A stretch of 8,466 nt of DNA from Bacteroidales bacterium (GCA_030526455.1 JAUNCU010000124.1:1-8466), one strand, 5' to 3'; shown: positions 1 to 7,567, counted from the stretch's first letter. Made by a program: numbers and translations. The notes: generated by a model from the letters alone, not told the origin.

Positions 1-46
1 ACCTTATTCTACGTTTTGACACATCCCCCTACCAAGTTATTGGAAA

Positions 47-81
47 ACGGAAGGTGTCGCTTTTTGGGCGGCACCTTCCGT
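47..81 (-). terminator. Putative intrinsic terminator of the SusC-SusD operon
   Basis: Two 14-base arms, 47-60 and 68-81, pair completely (one G-T wobble) around a 7-base loop. In the minus-strand transcript the stem is followed by a short U-run (UUUU, counting the last stem base) and then CCAAUAAC. It lies about 30 bases past the phosphodiesterase stop codon, where the end of the operon is expected. The U-run is short, so termination may be weak or may depend on the very stable stem. In the plus direction the stem is followed by GGTTTGC, which is a poorer terminator. Confidence 0.7.
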
Positions 82-112
82 GGTTTGCTATTTTCAAGCC
101 CCTTTGGGGAAA

Positions 113-904
113 TTACTTGAGCATGCGCTGGAGGAGTTCGGGCTCGTTGGTGGTGATGAAGTCGATACCGTTGTCGATACACCACTGGAGGTCGTCTTTC
201 TTGTTCACGGTCCAGGCGTTGGTCTTCAAGCCCAGTTCGTGGCATTCCTTGATCCACTCAGGATGATTCATGAACACCTTGTAGTGGTAGTCCATGCCGG
301 CAGCGCCGATTTCCTTGAGTTTCTTGGGAGGCATTTCGCCGTTGAGGTAGTAAACCTCGGTGCCCTTAGGCGCGTACTTGAGGAGTTCGCACATGGCATT
401 TGGCGAGAAGGTGATGTAGGTGACGCGGTTTTCGAGTTCGTAGTGCTTCACCAGGGCGAGCGCCTTCATCACGCACATCGACTCCTGAATGAGGTCGGCG
501 TGAGGCTTCACTTCGAGCACCACCTGAATATTGGGGCGCTTTGTGAACTCGGTGAGATACTGGTCGAGGGTGCTGATGTATTCACCATTGGGCAGTTTCT
601 GGCCAGCCACATCCTTAGCGAGCGACTTTTGGATTTCCACGCCGTTCACTGTGGGGTCGTGGTTCACGAAAATCTGGCCGTCTTTGCTCATCCAGATGTC
701 GAATTCCGAGCCCCAGGCGTGGATAGAATCGGCCTTGCAGAGGCTGCGGATAGAGTTTTGCGAAGAGATGGTGGCAGTTTCGGCCTTGATGCCCTTGCCA
801 TGCTTCCAGTAGCCGCGGTGAGCCACCACGAGAGGCTTTTGAGCCACTGCTGCGAGGCTCATCAGAGCCGCCGCTGCGCATACGATAGTTTTCAATGCTT
901 TCAT
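113..904 (-). CDS. Secreted glycerophosphodiester phosphodiesterase (GDPD family)
   Basis: This 263-residue protein belongs to the GDPD TIM-barrel family, which hydrolyses glycerophosphodiesters to sn-glycerol 3-phosphate and an alcohol. Residues 1-21 form a signal peptide (MKALK, a hydrophobic core, then AVA before Q22), so it should act in the periplasm. Family residues in view are HRG (29-31), the metal-binding E67 and D69, H82-D83, LEVK (130-133), and NAWTVN (229-234) followed by a C-terminal stretch typical of the family (IDFITTNEPELL). The usual Glu-Asn after HRG is Gln-Asn here (49-50). The start at 904 is preferred over one at 946 because it begins directly with the signal peptide; the upstream extension would run through a hairpin and a poly-T tract. 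It is the last gene of the SusC-SusD unit, 116 bases after the lipoprotein gene. Its substrate is not evident; deacylated phospholipids or teichoic-acid-like polymers are possibilities. Confidence 0.9.
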   Translation of the reverse strand: MKALKTIVCAAAALMSLAAVAQKPLVVAHRGYWKHGKGIKAETATISSQNSIRSLCKADSIHAWGSEFDIWMSKDGQIFVNHDPTVNGVEIQKSLAKDVAGQKLPNGEYISTLDQYLTEFTKRPNIQVVLEVKPHADLIQESMCVMKALALVKHYELENRVTYITFSPNAMCELLKYAPKGTEVYYLNGEMPPKKLKEIGAAGMDYHYKVFMNHPEWIKECHELGLKTNAWTVNKKDDLQWCIDNGIDFITTNEPELLQRMLK

Positions 905-926
905 TGTGAAAAGATTTTTTTTTTGA

Positions 927-971
927 ATAACGACTGGCAAAGCCACATTCTTGACCCTGCCAGTCGGTTAT
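927..971 (-). other. Stem-loop between the lipoprotein and phosphodiesterase genes
   Basis: Nine bases at 931-939 pair perfectly with 958-966. After a one-base bulge (G967) four more pairs form between 927-930 and 968-971. The loop is 18 bases. In the minus-strand transcript the stem is followed by an A-run (UUCAAAAAAAAAAUC) and then the start codon at 904, not by a U-run, so it does not look like an ordinary intrinsic terminator. It could stabilise the 3' end of the upstream message, act as a processing site, or lower expression of the last gene. I found no TTTG/TAnnTTTG promoter in this 116-base gap, so the phosphodiesterase is probably read from the operon promoter. Confidence 0.5.
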
Positions 972-1020
972 CGTTAGGAGTTTGTTTACTTATCGGTTAA
1001 AGCAACGCGCTATGGGTTGA

Positions 1021-2367
1021 TTAGCGCTCTCTCACCTTGAAGTTGTCGACAAAGATACGGTTCTTACCCTTGCCGATGGTCTTGACTTGCTCATCGAAAG
1101 CACCACCGAGGATGATGATTTGAGTTTCGCTGGTAGCGCCATCCACGTTGATGGTGAAGTTGGTGAGTGGGTATTCCCAAATCTTCAGACCTTCTGGGTC
1201 CATAGCCTTATTGAAGTGGTTGTCGGGATCGAGCACGAACGAAGCCACGTCGTTGAGGAGAATTGGGTTCTTGTCGTCGTCGCAGTAGATCACGCCGCTC
1301 ACGATTTCGCCGGTTTCGGCACCGTCGCCACCGATAATCTTGGTGATCTTACCAGGACCCTTCACAGCCACGTAAACCTGGCCATCGTCCACTGTACCAC
1401 CAGCCGAACTGTAGCCCACGAGTTGCATGCTCACTGCGATGTCCATCACGCCCTTGATTTCGGCAATCTTTGGTGACACGAGGTCGCCGCCGTAGCCAGT
1501 CTTACCGAGTTTGAGGAAGCCTGGACGACCGTAAACGAGCGCGTTTTGAGAAGTCCATCCGTAAGAGAGTTCTTCTTCGGTCCACTTGTCGAAGCGAGAG
1601 TAAGTTTCGCCATCAGTTACCCAGCCAAGGATGCTGGTGTCGCTGTGGTTCATCCAACTGAAGTTTTCGAAGTAGATAGCGTCGAGTTGGGTTACAGGCA
1701 CGTCGATAGAGAGGTGAGCGTAGTTGCCAGTGCCTTGGATGTGGAGCATCACAGAGCGGTTGCTGCCCGTCTCGTTGAGGCCACAAGAGAGCACCACGGT
1801 GTTAGGATCTTCGGCACTTGGAGTGACGGTGAGCCAACTTACGTCGGCACCATCTTCCGCTGGGCGCACCTCATAGGTGTAAGGCACGTTGGCAATCACA
1901 GAGAATTGAGTGTCGCCACCCTTGCGGCCAATGGTGATGCTATTAGCCGATGGCTTGATGTAAGGCTCGCTACCACTCTGGCGAATGGTGAGAGGCAGAG
2001 GCTGCTCAACGCCGTCGAGATACACCTTGTAGACGATGTCGCGGCCGTCGGGCACCTTGTTTTCTAGCACAGAGAGGCGAATGATACCATCGCCTTCACC
2101 GCTGAGTGGGAACACGCGGCACCAGCCGTTTTCAGTTTGGGCCACGAGTTTCCAGGGGCGGTTACTGCGCACCACCACTTTCTTGGCCACGTCGTATTTA
2201 GTGGTATCCACTTCCTTGTAGTCGAAGCTGTAGACGTTGCCTTCGCCGATGCCTTCGAGCACGAAGTAAGGGTCGCCGTCGTATTTGTCGTCGCTACAAG
2301 CAGTGAAGCCCATCGCTGCCACCACTGCAAGAGCGGCAATCAGCAGAGATTTCATATATTTCTTCAT
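1021..2367 (-). CDS. BACON-domain surface lipoprotein, candidate surface ligand-binding protein
   Basis: This 448-residue protein starts with a lipoprotein signal (hydrophobic 7-20, lipobox FTAC with Cys24). The acidic SDDKYDGD after the cysteine resembles the Bacteroidetes signal for export to the cell surface. Residues about 60-131 look like a BACON-type beta-sandwich (SNRPWKL, then a Trp-Cys strand, ending LTIRQSG). Residues about 137-228 look like a second one (ITIGRKGGDTQFSV, VSWLTVTPS, ending VPVTQLD). Residues about 230-448 form another beta-rich domain that opens IYFENFSW and ends RIFVDNFKV; I cannot assign it to a named family, though its look suggests a jelly-roll binding module. 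No catalytic motif is visible. The gene starts 5 bases after the SusD stop, so translation is likely coupled. It occupies the place of a surface glycan-binding protein (SusE/F-like) in the operon, which is the likely role by position. A second Met (residue 5, at 2355) is an alternative start. Confidence 0.8.
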   Translation of the reverse strand: MKKYMKSLLIAALAVVAAMGFTACSDDKYDGDPYFVLEGIGEGNVYSFDYKEVDTTKYDVAKKVVVRSNRPWKLVAQTENGWCRVFPLSGEGDGIIRLSVLENKVPDGRDIVYKVYLDGVEQPLPLTIRQSGSEPYIKPSANSITIGRKGGDTQFSVIANVPYTYEVRPAEDGADVSWLTVTPSAEDPNTVVLSCGLNETGSNRSVMLHIQGTGNYAHLSIDVPVTQLDAIYFENFSWMNHSDTSILGWVTDGETYSRFDKWTEEELSYGWTSQNALVYGRPGFLKLGKTGYGGDLVSPKIAEIKGVMDIAVSMQLVGYSSAGGTVDDGQVYVAVKGPGKITKIIGGDGAETGEIVSGVIYCDDDKNPILLNDVASFVLDPDNHFNKAMDPEGLKIWEYPLTNFTINVDGATSETQIIILGGAFDEQVKTIGKGKNRIFVDNFKVRER

Positions 2368-2372
2368 AACGA

Positions 2373-3959
2373 TTAATGTTCTTTATAAGGGAATAATTCT
2401 TTACCTGTGATGGCAGAGTAACTCCACCATACTGGAGTCTTCATCGTGTTGTCGCCACCCATGCGAGTGAGGGCTTCCTGCACGTTCTGGCGGTTGTTGG
2501 CCACGGTCACGTTAGGATAAGCGAAACGCTGAGGATACTTGTAGTCGTTGTAGTCGGTACCGTTACCGATGGTGAGTTCAGGATAAGCGGTGCGGCGCAC
2601 TTCGTGGTAGGCTTCCATACCGGTCCAGAACAGGGCGAGGTACTTCTGTTCGCCGATGAGGCGGAGTTTGTTTTCAGCCATGTCCCAGTTGGCAAGCGCT
2701 GAAGCGAGGAACACGTTCACGTCGTCTTCAGTGATGTCGCGTGGAGTGGTGCTGAATTGTCCCCAAGGAGCCCACTTCAGGAGCGAAGCCTTCACAGCCT
2801 CTTCGTAGAGTTCCTTAGAGGTGCGGTCGATAGAGATTTTGCCACGTTCGCTCATTTCGGCGAGGATGAAGAGCACTTCGGCGTAGTCCATGTAGTAAAC
2901 AGGAGCATCGTCGCGCACGAACACTTCATAGTTGAGTTGAGCGGCACCGTTGTTAGATGACGAACGTTCGGTAGGTGTACCACCTGCGATAGCGCCCTTC
3001 CAGCCGTCGTTGCCTTCCACAAACCAGATAGGCAGGCGTGGGTCGGTGTAAGACTGAACGCCCTTTTCGTCAACGTAAACGGTCATCTTGATCACTTGCT
3101 CGGCTGCCTTGTAGGAACTGCTGGTGAAGTCGTTCTTCAGTTTGTTGTGGAAATAACTGAAGTAAGGGTCAACACCTGTGAGTTTCACAGTGGCATTGTC
3201 GGCATTGCTAGAGATGACAGGATAGTTTTCCTGGTCGGCGATGATAGCCTGGATGCGAGCACCGGCGTTCATTTCGTCGCGGCCACTCACGCGGCAAAGC
3301 AAGCGCAGCATGAGCGAGTTGTTGAACTTGCGCCATTGACGGAGGTCGCCTTCATACATTTGGTCGATGGCCTTGAGGGCTTCGTCCACCTTCTTGTTTT
3401 CGGCATAAATCTTGTTGGCTTCTTCGAGTTCGGCAAGCATATCTTCATACACTTCCTTCTGCGACTCGAATTTAGGCTGAATGATGCCTTCGGTGCGGCC
3501 ACGGAATGCTTCCTTGTAAGGAATATCGCCGTAGATAGCGGTGAGGTTTTCCATCAGCGCCACCTTGAGGGTGAGACCCACAGCCTCAGCAGCGGGCACC
3601 TTATACTTCTTGGCCAGTTCAATCATGTGCATGATGTTGGTCACGCGGTTGGCATAGCCGTTCCAGAGGCTTGAGAAGTTAGATTCACCGATTTTGTAAC
3701 GGTTTTCTTCACGGGTCACACCGCCACTGTGGGTGGTGAACTGCACGAGTTCATCGTTCCAGAACCAGGTGTAGTTCTGCCACTGGCTGTTGGTCATGCC
3801 ATAGAATGTGGGGGTGAACATTGCATAGGGGTTCTGCAAGTCGCCCAGCATCATATTGTTAGGGTCGTGGTTGGTTTCCTCAAAATCGCGGGTGCAAGAA
3901 GTGCCTGCCACAGCGAGGCTCAACGCAGCCAAACCCATATATAAAAATTTCTTTTTCAT
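2373..3959 (-). CDS. SusD/RagB-family outer-membrane lipoprotein (SusD-like_2 type)
   Basis: This 528-residue protein is the surface lipoprotein that caps the SusC channel and helps bind the ligand. The N-terminus is a lipoprotein signal ending GTSC (Cys22), followed by an N-x-DPNN motif (30-35). Hallmarks of the SusD group often matched by the SusD-like_2/RagB models are YGDIPY (143-148), TDPRLP (305-310), MDYAEVLFILAE (357-368), EQKYLALF (437-444), EVRRTAYPEL (453-462), and WW near the C-terminus (511-512). The length fits the family and no frameshift is seen. It lies 29 bases after the SusC stop and ends 5 bases before the BACON lipoprotein, the normal order for such operons. The ligand cannot be told from the sequence; this branch is common in loci for varied nutrients, not only starch. 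Confidence 0.93.
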   Translation of the reverse strand: MKKKFLYMGLAALSLAVAGTSCTRDFEETNHDPNNMMLGDLQNPYAMFTPTFYGMTNSQWQNYTWFWNDELVQFTTHSGGVTREENRYKIGESNFSSLWNGYANRVTNIMHMIELAKKYKVPAAEAVGLTLKVALMENLTAIYGDIPYKEAFRGRTEGIIQPKFESQKEVYEDMLAELEEANKIYAENKKVDEALKAIDQMYEGDLRQWRKFNNSLMLRLLCRVSGRDEMNAGARIQAIIADQENYPVISSNADNATVKLTGVDPYFSYFHNKLKNDFTSSSYKAAEQVIKMTVYVDEKGVQSYTDPRLPIWFVEGNDGWKGAIAGGTPTERSSSNNGAAQLNYEVFVRDDAPVYYMDYAEVLFILAEMSERGKISIDRTSKELYEEAVKASLLKWAPWGQFSTTPRDITEDDVNVFLASALANWDMAENKLRLIGEQKYLALFWTGMEAYHEVRRTAYPELTIGNGTDYNDYKYPQRFAYPNVTVANNRQNVQEALTRMGGDNTMKTPVWWSYSAITGKELFPYKEH

Positions 3960-3988
3960 AATTATTCTCTAAATAGTACAAATAGTGA

Positions 3989-6900
3989 TTAGAAACTCAG
4001 TTTCACATTCACACCATAAGTGCGAGTCATTGGGAAGGTCATGGTTTCGATACCGCTGGTGATGCTGCTACCGTTCAACGAGCCGCCTTCAGGGTCGAAT
4101 GCTGGGAAACTGGTGATGCAGAACACGTTGGTTGCATACACGCCGAGCGAAGCCGATTGAAGAACCTTGGTCTTAGCGCAGATTTTCTTAGGCAGCGCAT
4201 AGTCGAGACGCAATTCCTTACACTTGAGGAAGTCGGTCTTGAAGGTGTTTTCCTCCACGTTGTCGCGAGTCCACTTGTAGGCATTGTAGTAAGTGCTGAT
4301 GTTTTCAGTCACTGTATTGTTCTTAGTGTAGGTAGTGGTGCCGTCGGCATTCTTCACTGCGTTCACACCAGCCACCACGAGACCGTCTTGACGACCTTCG
4401 AGCGAGTTGGTGAGTTTACCTTGGTAAGAGAGTGCGAAGTTGGTAACCGAGTAGCAGTGACCGCCCATCTGAGCGCTGAAGGTAGCGCTGAGGGTGAAGT
4501 CTTTGATGCGGAGTTTCTGAGTCATACCACCACGCCATGTGGGAGCCACCTTGCCGATGCGGCGATCAGCAGTCTGGTCGAGCAGTGGATAACCGTTTGA
4601 CTTGTTCACGAGAATCTGGCCTGAGCAGTCCACAGTCTGGCCGTTTTCGTCAACGTAGGTTGAACCTTCAGGAGCACGCTGGTAACCCTTACCGTAGATG
4701 ATGTTCATTTCTTGGCCTACGAAAGAGTAGATGAACACGCGGCTACCGATGGTGGTACCGTTGTTGGCGAGTTGGAGTGGAGTTTCAGGATCCCAGCCGT
4801 CTTGGTAACTTACGAGTTTGTTCCAGTTGCGGCTCCAGTTGATGTCCATGCTCCACTGGATGTCCTTAGTGCGCACTGGCACGATGTGGGTGCTGATTTC
4901 AATACCGCGGTTGCGAATTTCACCGGCGTTGATCTTCATAGAAGTGGCACCGATGATGGCGTCGGTAGCGGCGTTGATAATCTGGTTGGTAGTGCTTGAG
5001 TTGTAGAGCGCTACGTCAAGACCGAAGCGGTTCTGGAAGAACATGGTTTCGAGACCGAATTCCCAACTTTCCACGTTTTCAGGCTTGATGTAGGGGTTAG
5101 AGATGCTGCTAGGCACGGTGTAACCACCTGAGTAAGTTGCCGAGCGGCTGTAAGTGTCGTTGAGGGTGTAAGGGTTGGTGTCGTTACCCACGTTTGCCCA
5201 TGAGAGGCGCACCTTGAGCATGTCGACCCAGCGTGCACGTTCTTTGAGTTTGAGTGCCTTGTCAACGAGGATACTTGCGCTCACCGATGGGTAGAAGAAC
5301 GACCAGTGGCCAGGGCCGAGAGCCGACGACCAGTCGTTACGACCGGTGATGTCGAGGTAGTAGGTGTCGTCCCAACTGAGTGATGCCATGCCGTAGAAAC
5401 TGTTCACCACCTTCTTCGACTTGTAGTTGTAAGGAGTTGGGTTCACGCCCACAGGGTTGTTGTTAGGATTGTAAACGCCAGGTTCACCGAGTTCGTTGAG
5501 GGTGATGTAAGAGCGATACACCTTGCGAGTCATGTTGTTGCCACCAAATGCCACGCTCAAGCCGAGACGCTTGTTCACGAGTTTGTTGTTCACGTAGCGG
5601 AGCAGGAAGTCGTGGTTGTATTCATAGTCGCGGATGGTCTGTTCGCGATAGTAACCCTTTTCGTAGCCCGAAGAGTAGTATGGGCGCTGGAGTTTACGGA
5701 ATTCGTCGTTCATGTCCAGACCGGTACGCAGGTCGAGGGTGAGGCCTTCCACAGGAAGGGTGATCTTAGCCGCTACGTTACCATACACGCGGTCCTTGCT
5801 GTTGGCGTTGAGTGCCTCGTAGAGGATGCGGTAAGGGTTGTAGGTGTTCGATGGGTTGATGGTGTAACCCTGCTCCACGTTTTCGCGAGTGAAGCGACCC
5901 TTGAAGTATTCATCCTTGTAGTCCTGGATAGGGTTGCAAGAGAAGCCCCATGCGAGCAGATACATTGGGTTAGAAGCGCTGTAACCGCCCACAGGCATGT
6001 TGTCGCTCGACTTGTGGGTGTAGGTCACCTTAGCGTTGAGTTTGATCCACTTGTTGAGTTGAGTGCTACCAGAGAAGTTCACGGTCTGCTTTTGGTAACC
6101 GGTGTTAGGCAGTACCCAGTTGTTGTGGGTGTCGGTGATTGAGAGGCGAGCGCTTGAGCCCTTGCCGTTACCACCGTCGATGGTGACGGTGTTGTTGAAA
6201 GTGGTACCAGTTTCGAAGATACCGGTGAACCAGTCGTCTTGGTAAACCCAAGGCTTCTTTTCGTAGGTGCCATCTTCCCAGTTGCGAGAAGCGTAGATGT
6301 AGCGCATAGTGTTGGCGTCGTATTTTTCACCGAATGCGTAACGAGAGTAGTTACGTGTCACGGCCACGCCGTCGGGAGCGTCTTCAGCGGCGATGTTCCA
6401 CAGCGAGAATGGCTTGTAGCCAAGGTCGCTACCAGGACCGTATTCCTTCTGGAAGTCGGGGAAGTAACTAGCCTTTTCCCATACGATCGACGAACTTACC
6501 GACACGCCCACGCCCTTGCGTTGACGACCGTTCTTGGTGGTGATCACGATAGCACCGTTAGCGGCGCGGCTACCATAGAGCGCTGTTGCGGCAGGACCCT
6601 TGAGCACGCTCACGTTTTCGATGTCTTCAGGGTTGAGGTCGGAAGCAGCGTTACCGAAGTCGACAGGAGCGTCGGCATTAGAATAACTACTACCGCTACC
6701 TGAAGACACGGCGCCAGAGGTTACGGGCACACCGTCGATCACGAAGAGGGCTTCGTTGCCGTCGTAGTTGAGCGATTGGTCGCCACGGAGCACTACGCGG
6801 AGCGAACCGGTAGGACCAGAACTTGCACCAGTCATGCTCAAACCAGCCACCTTACCGTCGAGGCCGTTGAGCCAGTTACCGCTGGTGGTCTTGGTGAGTT

Positions 6901-7297
6901 CTTCGTTGTCGACCTTCGACACGGCGTAGCCGAGCGATTTCTGCTCGCGGGTGATACCGAGAGCGGTGACAACTACACCTTCAAGCATCTTGCTTGATTC
7001 TTCCATAGTGAGTGTTACAGTACCACCGGCAGGCTTCACCTCCTTGGTCTTGTAACCCACTGAATTTACTACAAGCACAGCATTCTTGCCACTCACCTTC
7101 AGCGAAAATTTGCCGTCGATGTCGGTGCTTGTGCCGTTCTTAGTACCCTTCTCCATAACGGTGGCGCCAATCATAGGCGTTTTGCCGTCGCTTTCGAAGA
7201 TGGTACCCGTCACTCGATCCTGTGCGAATGCCGAGGTCGACAGCACAAGCATCACGAGCAACCATGCGAATTTTAACGCGCGTTTAAATTGCATCAT
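3989..7297 (-). CDS. SusC/RagA-family TonB-dependent outer-membrane transporter
   Basis: This 1102-residue protein is the first gene of the operon and forms the energised channel that, with SusD, imports the ligand into the periplasm. A signal peptide (hydrophobic 11-20, cleavage after SAFA at 25) is followed by a carboxypeptidase-regulatory-like domain (about 27-108: VTGTIFESDGKTPMIGATV, then DGKFSL and GYKTKEV). Next come a TonB-box-like VVVTALG (108-114), the plug (about 113-255), and the SusC/RagA signature around GPAATALYGSRAANGAI (234-250). The beta-barrel runs from roughly residue 330 to the terminal Phe1102 (KLSF), as outer-membrane assembly requires. There is no N-terminal STN domain, so signalling to a FecR-type anti-sigma factor is not expected. 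The first of two adjacent ATGs (7297 or 7294) is taken as the start. The leader lacks a clear Shine-Dalgarno, as is usual in Bacteroidota. The predicted promoter is about 80 bases upstream. Confidence 0.96.
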   Translation of the reverse strand: MMQFKRALKFAWLLVMLVLSTSAFAQDRVTGTIFESDGKTPMIGATVMEKGTKNGTSTDIDGKFSLKVSGKNAVLVVNSVGYKTKEVKPAGGTVTLTMEESSKMLEGVVVTALGITREQKSLGYAVSKVDNEELTKTTSGNWLNGLDGKVAGLSMTGASSGPTGSLRVVLRGDQSLNYDGNEALFVIDGVPVTSGAVSSGSGSSYSNADAPVDFGNAASDLNPEDIENVSVLKGPAATALYGSRAANGAIVITTKNGRQRKGVGVSVSSSIVWEKASYFPDFQKEYGPGSDLGYKPFSLWNIAAEDAPDGVAVTRNYSRYAFGEKYDANTMRYIYASRNWEDGTYEKKPWVYQDDWFTGIFETGTTFNNTVTIDGGNGKGSSARLSITDTHNNWVLPNTGYQKQTVNFSGSTQLNKWIKLNAKVTYTHKSSDNMPVGGYSASNPMYLLAWGFSCNPIQDYKDEYFKGRFTRENVEQGYTINPSNTYNPYRILYEALNANSKDRVYGNVAAKITLPVEGLTLDLRTGLDMNDEFRKLQRPYYSSGYEKGYYREQTIRDYEYNHDFLLRYVNNKLVNKRLGLSVAFGGNNMTRKVYRSYITLNELGEPGVYNPNNNPVGVNPTPYNYKSKKVVNSFYGMASLSWDDTYYLDITGRNDWSSALGPGHWSFFYPSVSASILVDKALKLKERARWVDMLKVRLSWANVGNDTNPYTLNDTYSRSATYSGGYTVPSSISNPYIKPENVESWEFGLETMFFQNRFGLDVALYNSSTTNQIINAATDAIIGATSMKINAGEIRNRGIEISTHIVPVRTKDIQWSMDINWSRNWNKLVSYQDGWDPETPLQLANNGTTIGSRVFIYSFVGQEMNIIYGKGYQRAPEGSTYVDENGQTVDCSGQILVNKSNGYPLLDQTADRRIGKVAPTWRGGMTQKLRIKDFTLSATFSAQMGGHCYSVTNFALSYQGKLTNSLEGRQDGLVVAGVNAVKNADGTTTYTKNNTVTENISTYYNAYKWTRDNVEENTFKTDFLKCKELRLDYALPKKICAKTKVLQSASLGVYATNVFCITSFPAFDPEGGSLNGSSITSGIETMTFPMTRTYGVNVKLSF

Positions 7298-7380
7298 AGA
7301 AAGTTTTGTTAGTTAATAAATATATGATTTTGAATTTTTATTCCCTTCAAAAATTGTAAGAGCAGTATAAAAATAAAATT
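7298..7380 (-). other. A/T-rich 5' leader of the SusC operon
   Basis: If transcription starts about 5-7 bases past the predicted -7 box, the mRNA has a leader of roughly 80 bases. It is strongly A/T-rich and shows no Shine-Dalgarno; the bases before the start read AAAACTTTCT. A weak stem of seven A-T pairs (7333-7339 with 7349-7355, 9-base loop) is the only structure I see. No riboswitch resemblance or upstream reading frame is recognisable. Confidence 0.4.
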
Positions 7381-7388
7381 GCATGCAA
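7379..7388. promoter_or_regulatory. Palindrome TTGCATGCAA at the operon start site
   Basis: TTGCATGCAA is a perfect 10-base inverted repeat. It overlaps the downstream end of the predicted -7 box (7386-7393) and the expected transcription start of the SusC operon. A protein bound here would block or adjust initiation. It is flanked by A/T-rich sequence, and short palindromes also arise by chance, so an operator role is inference. Confidence 0.35.
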
Positions 7389-7416
7389 AATTAAGGTTTA
7401 TAAACCGATATTCAAA
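7386..7416 (-). promoter_or_regulatory. Predicted Bacteroidetes primary-sigma promoter of the SusC operon
   Basis: On the minus strand, TTTG (7416-7413) and TAATTTTG (7393-7386) are separated by 19 bases. This matches the Bacteroidetes consensus of a -33 TTTG and a -7 TAnnTTTG with about 19-21 bases between. Transcription would start near 7380, giving a leader of about 80 bases to the SusC ATG. It is the only full match I found for this strand in the intergenic region. Confidence 0.65.
7395..7406. promoter_or_regulatory. Palindromic operator candidate in the promoter spacer
   Basis: GGTTTATAAACC is a perfect 12-base inverted repeat with no loop. It lies wholly inside the 19-base spacer between the -33 and -7 elements of the SusC-operon promoter. 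A dimeric repressor or a spacer-binding activator could act here. No regulator gene is in the window, so its binding partner is unknown, and the operator role is inferred from position. Confidence 0.4.
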
Positions 7417-7497
7417 GTTTTTTCACATTATTATTGTAACAAAAGTATAAAAGTTGAAACATTTCAAACAAAATCTATGAAAAACAGCACATTTTGA

Positions 7498-7554
7498 GGC
7501 AAAAAAGCATCGACGGCGGGGCAAAAAACGGCGCGTTTTGTAATTTGGGCAAAA
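7498..7554 (+). repeat. Three direct copies of GGCAAAA over the glycosyltransferase promoter
   Basis: GGCAAAAAA occurs at 7498-7506 and 7520-7528, 22 bases apart (about two helical turns). A shorter GGCAAAA lies at 7548-7554, inside the spacer of the predicted glycosyltransferase promoter. They may be binding sites or bent A-tracts. The region is A-rich, so chance is a real alternative. Confidence 0.3.
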
Positions 7555-7567
7555 TGATGTATTTTTG
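7537..7567 (+). promoter_or_regulatory. Predicted Bacteroidetes primary-sigma promoter of the glycosyltransferase gene
   Basis: TTTG (7537-7540) and TATTTTTG (7560-7567) are separated by 19 bases and fit the -33/-7 consensus of Bacteroidetes. Transcription would begin near 7572, leaving a leader of just under 60 bases before the ATG at 7630. This also argues against the in-frame GTG at 7567 as the start codon, because that GTG begins at the last base of the -7 box. A small GGGC/GCCC hairpin (7579-7590) lies at the start of the leader. Confidence 0.6.

Noticed and set aside
10..18. TACGTTTTG as a -7 box for a plus-strand promoter
   Set aside because: It has three bases instead of two between TA and TTTG, and there is no room in the window for a -33 element.
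94..120. Small hairpin around the phosphodiesterase stop codon (CCCC/GGGG with flanking TCAAG/CTTGA)
   Set aside because: The stem is broken by a six-base one-sided bulge and is much weaker than the nearby 47-81 hairpin, so I do not call it a terminator.
80..1000. Long plus-strand open frame (306 codons) opposite the phosphodiesterase gene
   Set aside because: It is antisense to a gene with clear GDPD motifs, runs through both flanking hairpins, and its protein has no recognisable motif. It is a by-product of the codon bias of the real gene.
1546..2067. Plus-strand open frame (173 codons) opposite the BACON lipoprotein
   Set aside because: It is an antisense shadow of a gene with a clear lipoprotein signal and domain pattern.
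3096..3674. Plus-strand open frame (192 codons) opposite SusD
   Set aside because: It is fully antisense to a well-supported SusD family gene, and its translation is rich in His and Val, typical of a shadow frame.
5612..6142. Plus-strand open frame (176 codons) opposite SusC
   Set aside because: It lies within the SusC barrel-coding region on the opposite strand and has no family resemblance or promoter.
7333..7355. Stem-loop in the SusC leader as a riboswitch or attenuator
   Set aside because: It has only seven A-T pairs with a 9-base loop in a very A/T-rich region and no conserved motif, so it is likely to be chance.
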